A program made the translations under genes and the position numbers. This document shows, piece by piece, positions 1 to 12,000 of a stretch of DNA of 64,000 nucleotides (position 1 is its first letter; each line of letters starts with the position of its first letter). The stretch is taken from NCBI GenBank assembly GCA_039566865.1, contig CM076959.1:10275501-10339500 (forward strand). Reading direction: 5' to 3'. Under the pieces are notes generated by a model. That model was not told where the DNA came from, did no database searches, and was given only the letters and a program-made list of their open reading frames with translations. This DNA is from Aurelia coerulea (lineage: Eukaryota > Cnidaria > Scyphozoa > Semaeostomeae > Ulmaridae).

Positions 1-225
1 TTATAAAGAGTATTGCACTCCTCGTTCTTTAAAACATTAGTTCTGCAATTTACTTCTTTTATAGCACTATATTAGTGCTGCAGCAACCATTCTTTCAAAC
101 ATTACTATAGACATTAGCTTTTTTATTTAGTCTCATTTTGGCTTTACTGCATAAACAAACATCGATCAATTAAATGTTTCTTTTCTCAAAGAAAGCAAAC
201 TTAAAACACAAAAAGTGTGGATTGA

Positions 226-240
226 CTAGGGCTGTCCAAA
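226..240 (+). repeat. Left terminal inverted repeat of the transposon
   Basis: CTAGGGCTGTCCAAA. It pairs with the reverse complement of 931-945 at 12 of 15 positions and lies directly beside the ATTGA target duplication. Confidence 0.75.
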
Positions 241-456
241 TGAAAGATTATGAGTATTCGAATATTCGGTGCTAATTTTACCGAATATTCGGTTATTCGG
301 CGAATAGGGGCGTGGCTAGGGCGTGGTTCAAAGAAGTTTGAAATTTCAGTAGTATGGAACAAATCAATCATTGAATGGCAAATTGTCTTATCGCCTTTGG
401 TCTAGCTACAGTGCTACAGCACTCTGCTGGCGGTGTGGGATAACCAAATGAAGCTT

Positions 457-474
457 GCCTGCATGCATGCAGGC
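457..474. repeat. 18-bp perfect palindrome inside the transposon
   Basis: GCCTGCATGCATGCAGGC equals its own reverse complement. AAGCTTGC-type sequence lies on both sides (451-458 and about 481-488). It could form a cruciform; no function is known to me. Confidence 0.7.
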
Positions 475-930
475 TAAATAAAGCTTGCTACATGGCTACA
501 TCACATTATTGTGCTTCATTTATTCAAGCATAGAATAGCAATACAATGGAGTAAAGCAGAGGAATACAACAAGCTAACAATACCTGATTGTTTTACATAA
601 CAATATCCTTGCCATTGCCCCTTGTCTCGCTATCTGCCTACTGTCTAGACAAGACAGTTTGATCAATTCAATCAGTCATAGTATTCGCAATATTCGCTTG
701 TCATTCTATTCGGATTATTCGCTATGTCAACCTATTCGGTTTCTTTGACTGATCATTTTGCATTCCAATCAGTCGACTAGTCATACTATCCGAATAATCG
801 ATCTATTCGACTGGTCATTCAATCCGAATAATCGCACTATTCGTAGTATTCGGTTGGCAGCGAATAATCGTTTCGCTTCACTGCTATTCGAATAGTGATC
901 AGATAACTGAATAGCGATTATTCGACCTTC

Positions 931-945
931 GGTGGACAGGCCTAG
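931..945 (-). repeat. Right terminal inverted repeat of the transposon
   Basis: GGTGGACAGGCCTAG, whose reverse complement is CTAGGCCTGTCCACC. The satellite resumes at 947 with ATTGACGTAC. Confidence 0.75.
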
Positions 946-3900
946 AATTGACGTACTTAAGTAGCTACAATTTCTATTATAAAGGGTAATGCACTCATCG
1001 TTCTTAAAAACTTTAGTTCTGCAAGTTTTTCTTTTATAGCACTATATTAGAGCTGCAGCAACCATTCTTTGAAACATTACTATAGACATTAGCTTTTTTA
1101 TTTAGTCTCATTTTGACTTTGCTGCATAATCAAACATCGAGCAATTAAATGTTTCTTTTCTCAAAGAAAACAAACTTAAAACACAAAAAGTGTGGATTAA
1201 CGTACTTAAGTAGCTACATTTTGTATTATAAAGAGTATTGCACTCCTCGTTCTTTAAAACTTTAGTTCTACAAGTTACTTCTTTTATAGCACTATATTAG
1301 AGCTGCAGCAACCATTCTTTGAAACATTACTAGAGATATTAGTTTTTTCTTTAGTCTCATTTTGGCTTTACTGCATAAACAAACATCGATCAATAAAATG
1401 TTTATTTTCTCAAAGAAAACCAAATAAAAGCACAAATAGTGTCGGTTAACGTACTTTATTAGCTACAATTTCTATTACAAAGAGTATTGCAGTCATCGTT
1501 CTTTAAAATTTTAGTCCTGCCAGTTACTTCTTTTAAAGGACTATATTAGTAAAGCATCAACCATTCTTTGAAATGTTACTATAGACATTAGCTTTTTCAT
1601 TAGTCTCATTTGGGCTTTACTGCATCAATTAATTAAAAGTTTATTTTCTCAAAGAAAACAAAATAAAAGCACAAAAAGTGTCGTTCAACGATCTTTAGTG
1701 GCTACAATTTATATTCTAAAGAGTATTGCATTCATCGTTCTTTAAAACTTTAGTTCTGCAAGTTACTCCTTTTATAGCACTTTTATTAGTGCTGCAGCAA
1801 CCATTCTTGGAATCATTTCTTTAGACATTAGCTTTTTCTTCAGTCTCATTTTGGCTTTACTGCATCAACAAACATCGATTAATTAAATGTTTATTTTCTC
1901 AATAAAAAAAAATAAAAGCACAAAAAGTGTGGATTAACGTACTTTAGTAGCTACATTTTATATTATAAAGAGTATTGCACTCATCGTTCTTTAAAACTTT
2001 AGTTCTGCAAGTTACTTCTTTTAAAGCACTATATTAGTGCTGCAGCAACCATTCTTTGAAACATTACTATAGACATTAGCTTTTTCTTTAGGCTCATTTT
2101 GGCTTTACTGCATAAACAAACATCGATTAATCAAATATTTATTTTCTAAAAGAAAACAAAATAATAGCACAAAAAGTGTCGTTCAACGTACTTTAGTAGC
2201 TACAATTTCTATTAAAAAGAGTATTGCACTCATCGTTCTTCAAAACTTTAGTCCTGCCAGTTTCTTCTTTTAAAGCACTTTATTAGTGCTGCAGCAACCA
2301 TTCTTGGAAACATTTCTTTAGACATTAGCTTTTTCTTCAGTCTCAATTTGGCTTTACTGCATAAACAAACATCGATTAATTAAATGTTTATTTTCTCGAT
2401 AAAAAAAATAAAATCACAAAAAGTGTGGATTAACGTACTTTAGTAACTACATTTTGTATTATAAAGAGTATTGCACTCATCGTTCTTTAAAACTTTAGTT
2501 CTGCAAGTTACTTCTTTTAGAGCACTATATTAGAGCTGCAGCAACCATTCTTTGAAACATTACTATAGACATTAGTTTTTTCTTTCGTCTAAATTTATAT
2601 TTAGTGCATCAACAAACATCGATTAATGAAACGTTTATTTTCTCAAAGACAACAAAATAAAAGCACAAAACGTGTCGTTCAACGTACTTTAGTAGCTACA
2701 ATTTCTATTATAAAGGGTATTGCGCTCATCGTTCTTTAAAACAATAGTCCTGCCAGTTTCTTCTTTTAAAGCGCTTTATTAGTGCTGCATCAACCATTCT
2801 TGGAAACATTTCTATAGACATTAGCTTTTTCTTTAATCTCATTTTGGCTTTACTGCATAAACAAACATCGATCAATAAAATGTTTATTTTCGCAAAGAAA
2901 ACAAGATAAAAGCACAAAATGTGTGAATTAACGTACTTTAGTAGCTACAATTTGTATTATAAAGAGTATTGCACTCATCGTTCTTTAAAACTTTAGTCCT
3001 GCCAGTTACTTCTTTTAAAGGACTATATTAGTTCTGCAGCAACTATTCTTTGAAACATTACTAGAGACATTAGCTTTTTCTTTAGTCTCACTTTGGCTTT
3101 ACTGCATAAACAAACATCGGTTAACTAAATGTTTATTTTCTTAAAGAAAACAAAATTAAAACACAAAAAGTGTCAATTAAAGTACTTTATTGGCTACAAT
3201 TTCTATTACAAAGAGTATTGCAGACATCGTTCTTTAAAACTTTAGTCCTACCAGTTACTTCTTTTAAAGGACTATATTAGTAAAGCAGCAACCATTCTTT
3301 GAAACGTTACTATAGACATTAGCTTTTTCATTAGTCTCATTTGGGCTTTACTGCATCGATTAATTAAAAGTTTATTTTCTCAAAGAAAACAAAATAAAGG
3401 CACAAAATGTGTCGTTCAACGTACTTTAGTAGCTACAATTTATATTTTAAAGAGTATTGCATTCATCGTTCTTTAAAACTTTAGTTCTGCAAGTTTCTTC
3501 TTTTAAAGCACTTTATTAGTGCTGCAGCAACCATTCTTGGAAACATTTCTACAGACATTAGCATTTTCTTTAGTCTCATTTTGGCTTTACTGCATCAACA
3601 AACATTGATTAATTAAATGTTTATTTTCTCAATAAAAACAAAATAAAAGCACAAAAAGTGTGGATTAACGTACATTAGTAGCTACATTTTGTATTATAAG
3701 GAGTATTGCACTCCTCGTTCTTTAAAGCTTTAGTTCTGCAAGTTACTTCTTTTATAGCACTATATTAGAGCTGCAGCAACCATTCTTTGAAACATTACTA
3801 TAGACATTAGTTTTTCTTTCGTCTCAATTTATATTTAGTGCATCAACAAACATCGATTAATGAAACGTTTATTTTCTCAAACAAAACAAAATAAAAGCAC

Positions 3901-4560
3901 AAGAAATGTCGTTCAACGTGCTTTAGTAGCTACAATTTATATTATAAAGAGTATTGCACTCATCGTCCTTTAAAACTTTAGTTCTGCAATTTACTTCTTT
4001 TATAGCACTATATTAGTGCTGCAGCAACCATTCTTTGAAACATTATTATAGACATTAGCTTTTTTATTTAGTCTCATTTTGGCTTTACTGCATAAACAAA
4101 CATCGATCAATTAAATGTTTCTTTTCTCAAAGAAAACAAACTTAAAACACAAAAAGTGTGGATTGACGTACTTAAGTAGCTACAATTTCTATTATAAAGG
4201 GTAATGCACTCCTCGTTCTTTAAAACTTTAGTTCTACAAGTTACTTCTTTTATAGCACTATATTAGAGCTGCAGCAACCATTCTTTGAAACATTACTCTA
4301 GATATTAGTTTTTTATTTAGTCTCATTTTGGCTTTACTGCATAAACAAACATCGATCAATAAAATGTTTATTTTCTCAAATAAAACAAAATAAAAGCACA
4401 AATAGTGTCGGTTAACGTACTTTATTAGCTACAATTTCTATTACAAAGAGTATTGTAGTCATCGTTCTTTAAAACTTTAGTCCTGCCAGTTACATCTTTT
4501 AAAGGACTATATTAGTAAAGCATCAACCATTCTTTGAAATGTTACTATAGACATTAGCTT

Positions 4561-5184
4561 TTTCTTCAGTCTCATTTTGGCTTTACTGCATCATTAATTT
4601 GGATAAAAAAAATAAAATCACTTTACTTTAGTAACTACATTTTGTATTATAAAGAGTATTGCACTCATCGTTCTTTAAAACTTTAGTTCTGCAAGTTATC
4701 TTTTATAGCACTATATTAGAGCTGCAGCAACCATTCTTTGAAACAACTATAGACATTAGTTTTTTCTTTCGTCTAAATTTAGTGCATCAACAAACATCTA
4801 TTAAAAACGTTTATTTTCTCAAAGCAAAATAAAAGCAAAAAGTGTCGTTCAACGTACTTTAGTAGCTACAATTTCTATTATAAATTGTAGCTCATCGTAG
4901 TCCTGCACTTCTTTTAAAGCGCTTTATTAGTGCTTCAACCATTCTTGGAAACTCTATAGACATTAGCTTTTTCTTTGCTCATTTTGGATTTACTGCATAA
5001 ACAAACATCGATCAATAAAATGTTTATTTTCTCAAAGAAAACAAGATAAAGCACTTAACGTACTTTAGTAGCTACAATTTGTATTATAAAGAGTATTGCA
5101 CTCGTCGTTCTTTAAAACTTTAGTCCTGCCAGTTTCTTTTAAAGGACTATATTAGAAAGCATCAACCATTCTTTGAAATGTTAC
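4561..5184. repeat. Deletion-riddled duplicate monomers (possible assembly noise)
   Basis: This stretch resembles the sequence from about 5200 to 5900, sharing the private variants AACATCTATTAA, TATAAATTGTA and TTGGATTTACTGC, but it carries many 2-20-bp deletions. Examples are GAAACAACTATAG for GAAACATTACTATAG, CTAAATTTAGTGC for CTAAATTTATATTTAGTGC, and AAAGCAAAATAAAAGC with several bases missing. Substitutions are few. At 5140-5229 the sequence repeats the join seen at 4501-4592 (AAGCATCAACC then TTTTTCTTCAG), so the stretch is bracketed by a repeated junction. The matching region of copy 2 (13858-14106) has one clean monomer instead. A noisy unpolished read patch is the simplest reading; genuine decay is the alternative. 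Confidence 0.7.
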
Positions 5185-5592
5185 TTAGACATTAGCTTTT
5201 TCTTCAGTCTCATTTTGGCTTTACTGCATAAACAAACATCGATTAATTAAATGTTTATTTTCTCGATAAAAAAAATAAAATCACAAAAAGTGTGGATTAA
5301 CGTACTTTAGTAACTACATTTTGTATTATAAAGAGTATTGCACTCATCGTTCTTTAAAACTTTAGTTCTGCAAGTTACTTCTTTTATAGCACTATATTAG
5401 AGCTGCAGCAACCATTCTTTGAAACATTACTATAGACATTAGTTTTTTCTTTCGTCTAAATTTATATTTAGTGCATCAACAAACATCTATTAATGAAACG
5501 TTTTATTTCTCAAAGACAACAAAATAAAAGCACAAAACGTGTCGTTCAACGTACTTTAGTAGCTACAATTTCTATTATAAATTGTATTGCGC

Positions 5593-8500
5593 TCATCGTT
5601 CTTTAAAACAATAGTCCTGCCAGTTTCTTCTTTTAAAGCGCTTTATTAGTGCTACATCAACCATTCTTGGAAACATTTCTATAGACATTAGCTTTTTCTT
5701 TAATCTCATTTTGGATTTACTGCATAAACAAACATCGATCAATAAAATGTTTATTTTCTCAAAGAAAACAAGATAAAAGCACAAAATGTGTGAATTAACG
5801 TACTTTAGTAGCTACAATTTGTATTATAAAGAGTATTGCACTCGTCGTTCTTTAAAACTTTAGTCCTGCCAGTTACTTCTTTTAAAGGACTATATTAGTT
5901 CTGCAGCAACTATTCTTTGAAACATTACTAGAGACATTAGCTTTTTCTTTAGTCTCACTTTGGCTTTACTGCATAAACAAACATCGGTTAATTAAATGTT
6001 TATTTTCTTAAAGAAAACAAAATTAAAACACAAAAAGTGTCAATTAAAGTACTTTATTGGCTACAATTTCTATTACAAAGAGTATTGCAGTCATCGTTCT
6101 TTAAAACTTTAGTCCTACCAGTTACTTCTTTTAAAGGACTATATTAGTAAAGCAGCAACCATTCTTTGAAACGTTACTATAGACATTAGCTTTTTCATTA
6201 GTCTCATTTGGGCTTTACTGCATCGATTAATTAAAAGTTTATTTTCTCAAAGAAAACAGAATAAAAGCACAAAATGTGTCGTTCAACGTACTTTAGTAGC
6301 TACAATTCATATTTTAAAGAGTATTGCATTCATCGTTCTTTAAAACTTTAGTTCTGCAAGTTTCTTCTTTTAAAGCACTTTATTAGTGCTGCAGCAACCA
6401 TTCTTGGAAACATTTCTATAGACATTAGCATTTTCTTTAGTCTCATTTTGGCTTTACTGCATCAACAAACATTGATTAATTAAATGTTTATTTTCTCAAT
6501 AAAAACAAAATAAAAGCACAAAAAGTGTGGATTAACGTACATTAGTAGCTACATTTTGTATTTTAAGGAGTATTGCACTCCTCGTTCTTTAAAGCTTTAG
6601 TTCTGCAAGTTACTTCTTTTATAGCACTATATTAGAGCTGCAGCAACCATTCTTTGAAACATTACTATAGACATTAGTTTTTCTTTCGTCTCAATTTATA
6701 TTTAGTGCATCAACAAACATCGATTAATGAAACGTTTATTTTCTCAAACAAAACAAAATAAAAGCACAAGAAATGTCGTTCAACGTGCTTTAGTAGCTAC
6801 AATTTATATTATAAAGAGTATTGCACTCGTCGTCCTTTAAAACTTTAGTTCTGCAATTTACTTCTTTTATAGCACTATATTAGTGCTGCAGCAACCATTC
6901 TTTGAAACATTACTATAGACATTAGCTTTTTTATTTAGTCTCATTTTGGCTTTACTGCATAAACAAACATCGATCAATTAAATGTTTCTTTTCTCAAAGA
7001 AAACAAACTTAAAACACAAAAAGTGTGGATTGACGTACTTAAGTAGTTACAATTTCTATTATAAAGGGTAATGCACTCATCGTTCTTAAAAACTTTAGTT
7101 CTGCAAGTTTTTCTTTTATAGCACTATATTAGAGCTGCAGCAACCATTCTTTGAAACATTACTATAGACATTAGCTTTTTTATTTAGTCTCATTTTGACT
7201 TTGCTGCATAATCAAACATCGATCAATTAAATGTTTCTTTTCTCAAAGAAAACAAACTTAAAACACAAAAAGTGTGGATTAACGTACTTAAGTAGCTACA
7301 TTTTGTATTATAAAGAGTATTGCACTCCTCGTTCTTTAAAACTTTAGTTCTACAAGTTACTTCTTTTATAGCACTATATTAGAGCTGCAGCAACCATTCT
7401 TTGAAACATTACTATAGACATTAGCTTTTTTATTTAGTCTCATTTTGGCTTTACTGCATAAACAAACATCGATCAATAAAATGTTTATTTTCTCAAAGAA
7501 AACCAAATAAAAGCACAAATAGTGTCGGTTAACGTACTTTATTAGCTACAATTTCTATTACAAAGAGTATTGCAGTCATCGTTCTTTAAAACGTTAGTCC
7601 TACCAGTTACTTCTTTTAAAGGACTATATTAGTAAAGCATCAACCATTCTTTGAAATGTTACTATAGACATTAGCTTTTTCATTAGTCTCATTTGGGCTT
7701 TACTGCATCGATTAATTAAAAGTTTATTTTCTCAAAGAAAACAAAATAAAAGCACAAAAAGTGTCGTTCAACGATCTTTAGTGGCTACAATTTATATTCT
7801 AAAGAGTATTGCATTCATCGTTCTTTAAAACTTTAGTTCTGCAAGTTACTCCTTTTATAGCACTTTTATTAGTGCTGCAGCAACCATTCTTGGAATCATT
7901 TCTTTAGACATTAGCTTTTTCTTCAGTCTCATTTTGGCTTTACTGCATCAACAAACATCGATTAATTAAATGTTTATTTTCTCAATAAAAATAAATAAAA
8001 GCACGAAAAGTGTGGATTAACGTACTTTAGTAGCTACATTTTATATTATAAAGAGTATTGCACTCATCGTTCTTTAAAACTTTAGTTCTGCAAGTTACTT
8101 CTTTTAAAGCACTATATTAGTGCTGCAGCAACCATTCTTTGAAACATTACTATAGACATTAGTTTTTTCTTTCGTCTCAATTTATATTAAGTGCATCAAC
8201 AAACATCTATTAATGAAACTTTTTTTTTCCAAAAGAAAACAAATATAAACAAAAAAAGTGTGGATTAACGTACTTTATTAGCTACAATTTCTATTACAAA
8301 GAGTATTGCACTCATCGTTCTTTAAAACTTTAGTCCTGCCAGTTACTTCTTTTAAAGCACTATATTATTACTGCAGCAACCATTATTTGAAACGTTACTA
8401 TAGACATTAGCTTTTTCTTTAGGCTCATTTTAGCTTTACTGCATAAACAAACATCGATTAATTAAATATTTATTTTCTAAAAGAAAACAAAATAAAAGCA

Positions 8501-9056
8501 CAAAAAGTGTCGTTCAACGTACTTTAGTAGCTACAATTTCTATTAAAAAGAGTATTGCACTCATCGTTCTTCAAAACTTTAGTCCTGCCAGTTTCTTCTT
8601 TTAAAGCACTTTATTAGTGCTGCAGCAACCATTCTTGGAAACATTTCTTTAGACATTAGCTTTTTCTTCAGTCTCATTTTGGCTTTACTGCATAAACAAA
8701 CATCGATTAATTAAATGTTTATTTTCTCGATAAAAAAAATAAAATCACAAAAAGTGTGGATTAACGTACTTTAGTAACTACATTTTGTATTATAAAGAGT
8801 ATTGCACTCATCGTTCTTTAAAACTTTAGTTCTGCAAGTTACTTCTTTTATAGCACTATATTAGAGCTGCAGCAACCATTCTTTGAAACATTACTATAGA
8901 CATTAGTTTTTTCTTTCGTCTAAATTTATATTTAGTGCATCAACAAACATCGATTAATGAAACGTTTATTTTCTCAAAGACAACAAAATAAAAGCACAAA
9001 ACGTGTCGTTCAACGTACTTTAGTAGCTACAATTTCTATTATAAAGGGTATTGCGC
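5593..9056. repeat. 14-monomer higher-order repeat, 3464 bp
   Basis: The unit is bounded by successive diagnostic monomers containing GCGCTCATCGTTCTTTAAAA followed by CAATAGTCC (5593 and 9057). Monomers within the unit differ clearly from each other, while the corresponding monomers of neighbouring units are almost identical. That is the definition of a higher-order repeat. It matches 14502-17965 at offset 8909, sharing private variants such as TATAAATTGTATTGCG and TTGGATTTACTGC. Confidence 0.88.
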
Positions 9057-12000
9057 TCATCGTTCTTTAAAACAATAGTCCTGCCAGTTTCTTCTTTTAA
9101 AGCGCTTTATTAGTGCTGCATCAACCATTCTTGGAAACATTTCTATAGACATTAGCTTTTTCTTTAATCTCATTTTGGCTTTACTGCATAAACAAACATC
9201 GATCAATAAAATGTTTATTTTCTCAAAGAAAACAAGATAAAAGCACAAAATGTGTGAATTAACGTACTTTAGTAGCTACAATTTGTATTATAAAGAGTAT
9301 TGCACTCATCGTTCTTTAAAACTTTAGTCCTGCCAGTTACTTCTTTTAAAGGACTATATTAGTTCTGCAGCAACTATTCTTTGAAACATTACTAGAGACA
9401 TTAGCTTTTTCTTTAGTCTCACTTTGGCTTTACTGCATAAACAAACATCGGTTAATTAAATGTTTATTTTCTTAAAGAAAACAAAATTAAAACACAAAAA
9501 GTGTCAATTAAAGTACTTTATTGGCTACAATTTCTATTACAAAGAGTATTGCAGTCATCGTTCTTTAAAACTTTAGTCCTACCAGTTACTTCTTTTAAAG
9601 GACTATATTAGTAAAGCAGCAACCATTCTTTGAAACGTTACTATAGACATTAGCTTTTTCATTAGTCTCATTTGGGCTTTACTGCATCGATTAATTAAAA
9701 GTTTATTTTCTCAAAGAAAACAGAATAAAAGCACAAAATTTGTCGTTCAACGTACTTTAGTAGCTACAGTTTATATTTTAAAGAGTATTGCATTAATCGT
9801 TCTTTAAAACTTTAGTTCTGCAAGTTTCTTCTTTTAAAGCACTTTATTAGTGCTGCAGCAACCATTTTTGGAAACATTTCTATAGACATTAGCATTTTCT
9901 TTAGTCTCATTTTGGCTTTACTGCATCAACAAACATTGATTAATTAAATGTTTATTTTCTCAATAAAAACAAGATAAAAGCACAAAAAGTGTGGATTAAC
10001 GTACATTAGTAGCTACATTTTGTATTATAAGGAGTATTGCACTCCTCGTTCTTTAAAGCTTTAGTTCTGCAAGTTTCTTCTTTTATAGCACTATATTAGA
10101 GCTGCAGCAACCATTCTTTGAAACATTACTATAGACATTAGTTTTTCTTTCGTCTCAATTTATATTTAGTGCATCAACAAACATCGATTAATGAAACGTT
10201 TATTTTCTCAAACAAAACAAAATAAAAGCACAAGAACTGTCGTTCAACGTGCTTTAGTAGCTACAATTTATATTATAAAGAGTATTGCACTCATCGTCCT
10301 TTAAAACTTTAGTTCTGCAATTTACTTCTTTTATAGCACTATATTAGTGCTGCAGCAACCATTCTTTGAAACATTACTATAGACATTAGCTTTTTTATTT
10401 AGTCTCATTTTGGCTTTACTGCATAAACAAACATCGATCAATTAAATGTTTCTTTTCTCAAAGAAAACAAACTTAAAACACAAAAAGTGTGGATTGACGT
10501 ACTTAAGTAGCTACAATTTCTATTATAAAGGGTAATGCACTCATCGTTCTTAAAAACTTTAGTTCTGCAAGTTTTTCTTTTATAGCACTATATTAGAGCT
10601 GCAGCAACCATTCTTTGAAACATTACTATAGACATTAGTTTTTCTTTCGTCTCAATTTATATTTAGTGCATCAACAAACATCGATTAATGAAACGTTTAT
10701 TTTCTCAAAGAAAACCAAATAAAAGCACAAATAGTGTCGGTTAACGTACTTTATTAGCTACAATTTCTATTACAAAGAGTATTGCAGTCATCGTTCTTTA
10801 AAACGTTAGTCCTGCCAGTTACTTCTTTTAAAGGACTATATTAGTAAAGCATCAACCATTCTTTGAAACATTACTATAGACATTAGCTTTTTTATTTAGT
10901 CTCATTTTGACTTTGCTGCATAATCAAACATCGATCAATTAAATGTTTCTTTTCTCAAAGAAAACAAACTTAAAACACAAAAAGTGTGGATTAACGTACT
11001 TAAGTAGCTACATTTTGTATTATAAAGAGTATTGCACTCCTCGTTCTTTAAAACTTTAGTTCTACAAGTTACTTCTTTTATAGCACTATATTAGAGCTGC
11101 AGCAACCATTCTTTGAAACATTACTATAGACATTAGCTTTTTTATTTAGTCTCATTTTGGCTTTACTGCATAAACAAACATCGATCAATAAAATGTTTAT
11201 TTTCTCAAAGAAAACCAAATAAAAGCACAAATAGTGTCGGTTAACGTACTTTATTAGCTACAATTTCTATTACAAAGAGTATTGCAGTCATCGTTCTTTA
11301 AAACGTTAGTCCTACCAGTTACTTCTTTTAAAGGACTATATTAGTAAAGCATCAACCATTCTTTGAAATGTTACTATAGACATTAGCTTTTTCATTAGTC
11401 TCATTTGGGCTTTACTGCATCGATTAATTAAAAGTTTATTTTCTCAAAGAAAACAAAATAAAAGCACAAAAAGTGTCGTTCAACGATCTTTAGTGGCTAC
11501 AATTTATATTCTAAAGAGTATTGCATTCATCGTTCTTTAAAACTTTAGTTCTGCAAGTTACTCCTTTTATAGCACTTTTATTAGTGCTGCAGCAACCATT
11601 CTTGGAATCATTTCTTTAGACATTAGCTTTTTCTTCAGTCTCATTTTGGCTTTACTGCATCAACAAACATCGATTAATTAAATGTTTATTTTCTCAATAA
11701 AAATAAATAAAAGCACGAAAAGTGTGGATTAACGTACTTTAGTAGCTACATTTTATATTATAAAGAGTATTGCACTCATCGTTCTTTAAAACTTTAGTTC
11801 TGCAAGTTACTTCTTTTAAAGCACTATATTAGTGCTGCAGCAACCATTCTTTGAAACATTACTATAGACATTAGTTTTTTCTTTCGTCTCAATTTATATT
11901 AAGTGCATCAACAAACATCTATTAATGAAACTTTTTTTTTCCAAAAGAAAACAAATATAAACAAAAAAAGTGTGGATTAACGTACTTTATTAGCTACAAT

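Larger units (their letters stand above)
226..946. mobile_element. Non-autonomous DNA transposon (hAT-like ends, MITE size)
   Basis: About 720 bp of non-satellite sequence interrupts a monomer. The uninterrupted site reads GTGTGGATTGACGTAC at 7025-7040. Here ATTGA lies on both sides (221-225 and 947-951), giving a 5-bp target duplication, or 6 bp with one mismatch (GATTGA/AATTGA). Relative to the empty site the net insertion is 726 bp. The ends form an imperfect inverted repeat, CTAGGGCTGTCCAAA against CTAGGCCTGTCCACC. The interior carries many TATTCG/CGAATA motifs on both strands, clustered toward both ends, like subterminal transposase-binding repeats. There is no open frame of useful length, so it would need a transposase in trans. 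The CTAGGGCTGTCC start recalls hAT elements, but hAT normally makes 8-bp duplications, so the superfamily is uncertain. Confidence 0.8.

Noticed and set aside
2726..2917. Recurrent 63-codon minus-strand frame (also at 5593, 9057, 14502, 17966, 21429 and, extended, 29056)
   Set aside because: It recurs only because the HOR recurs. The copies vary little simply because the DNA is near-identical, and the same region of other monomers is interrupted. No protein motif is visible.
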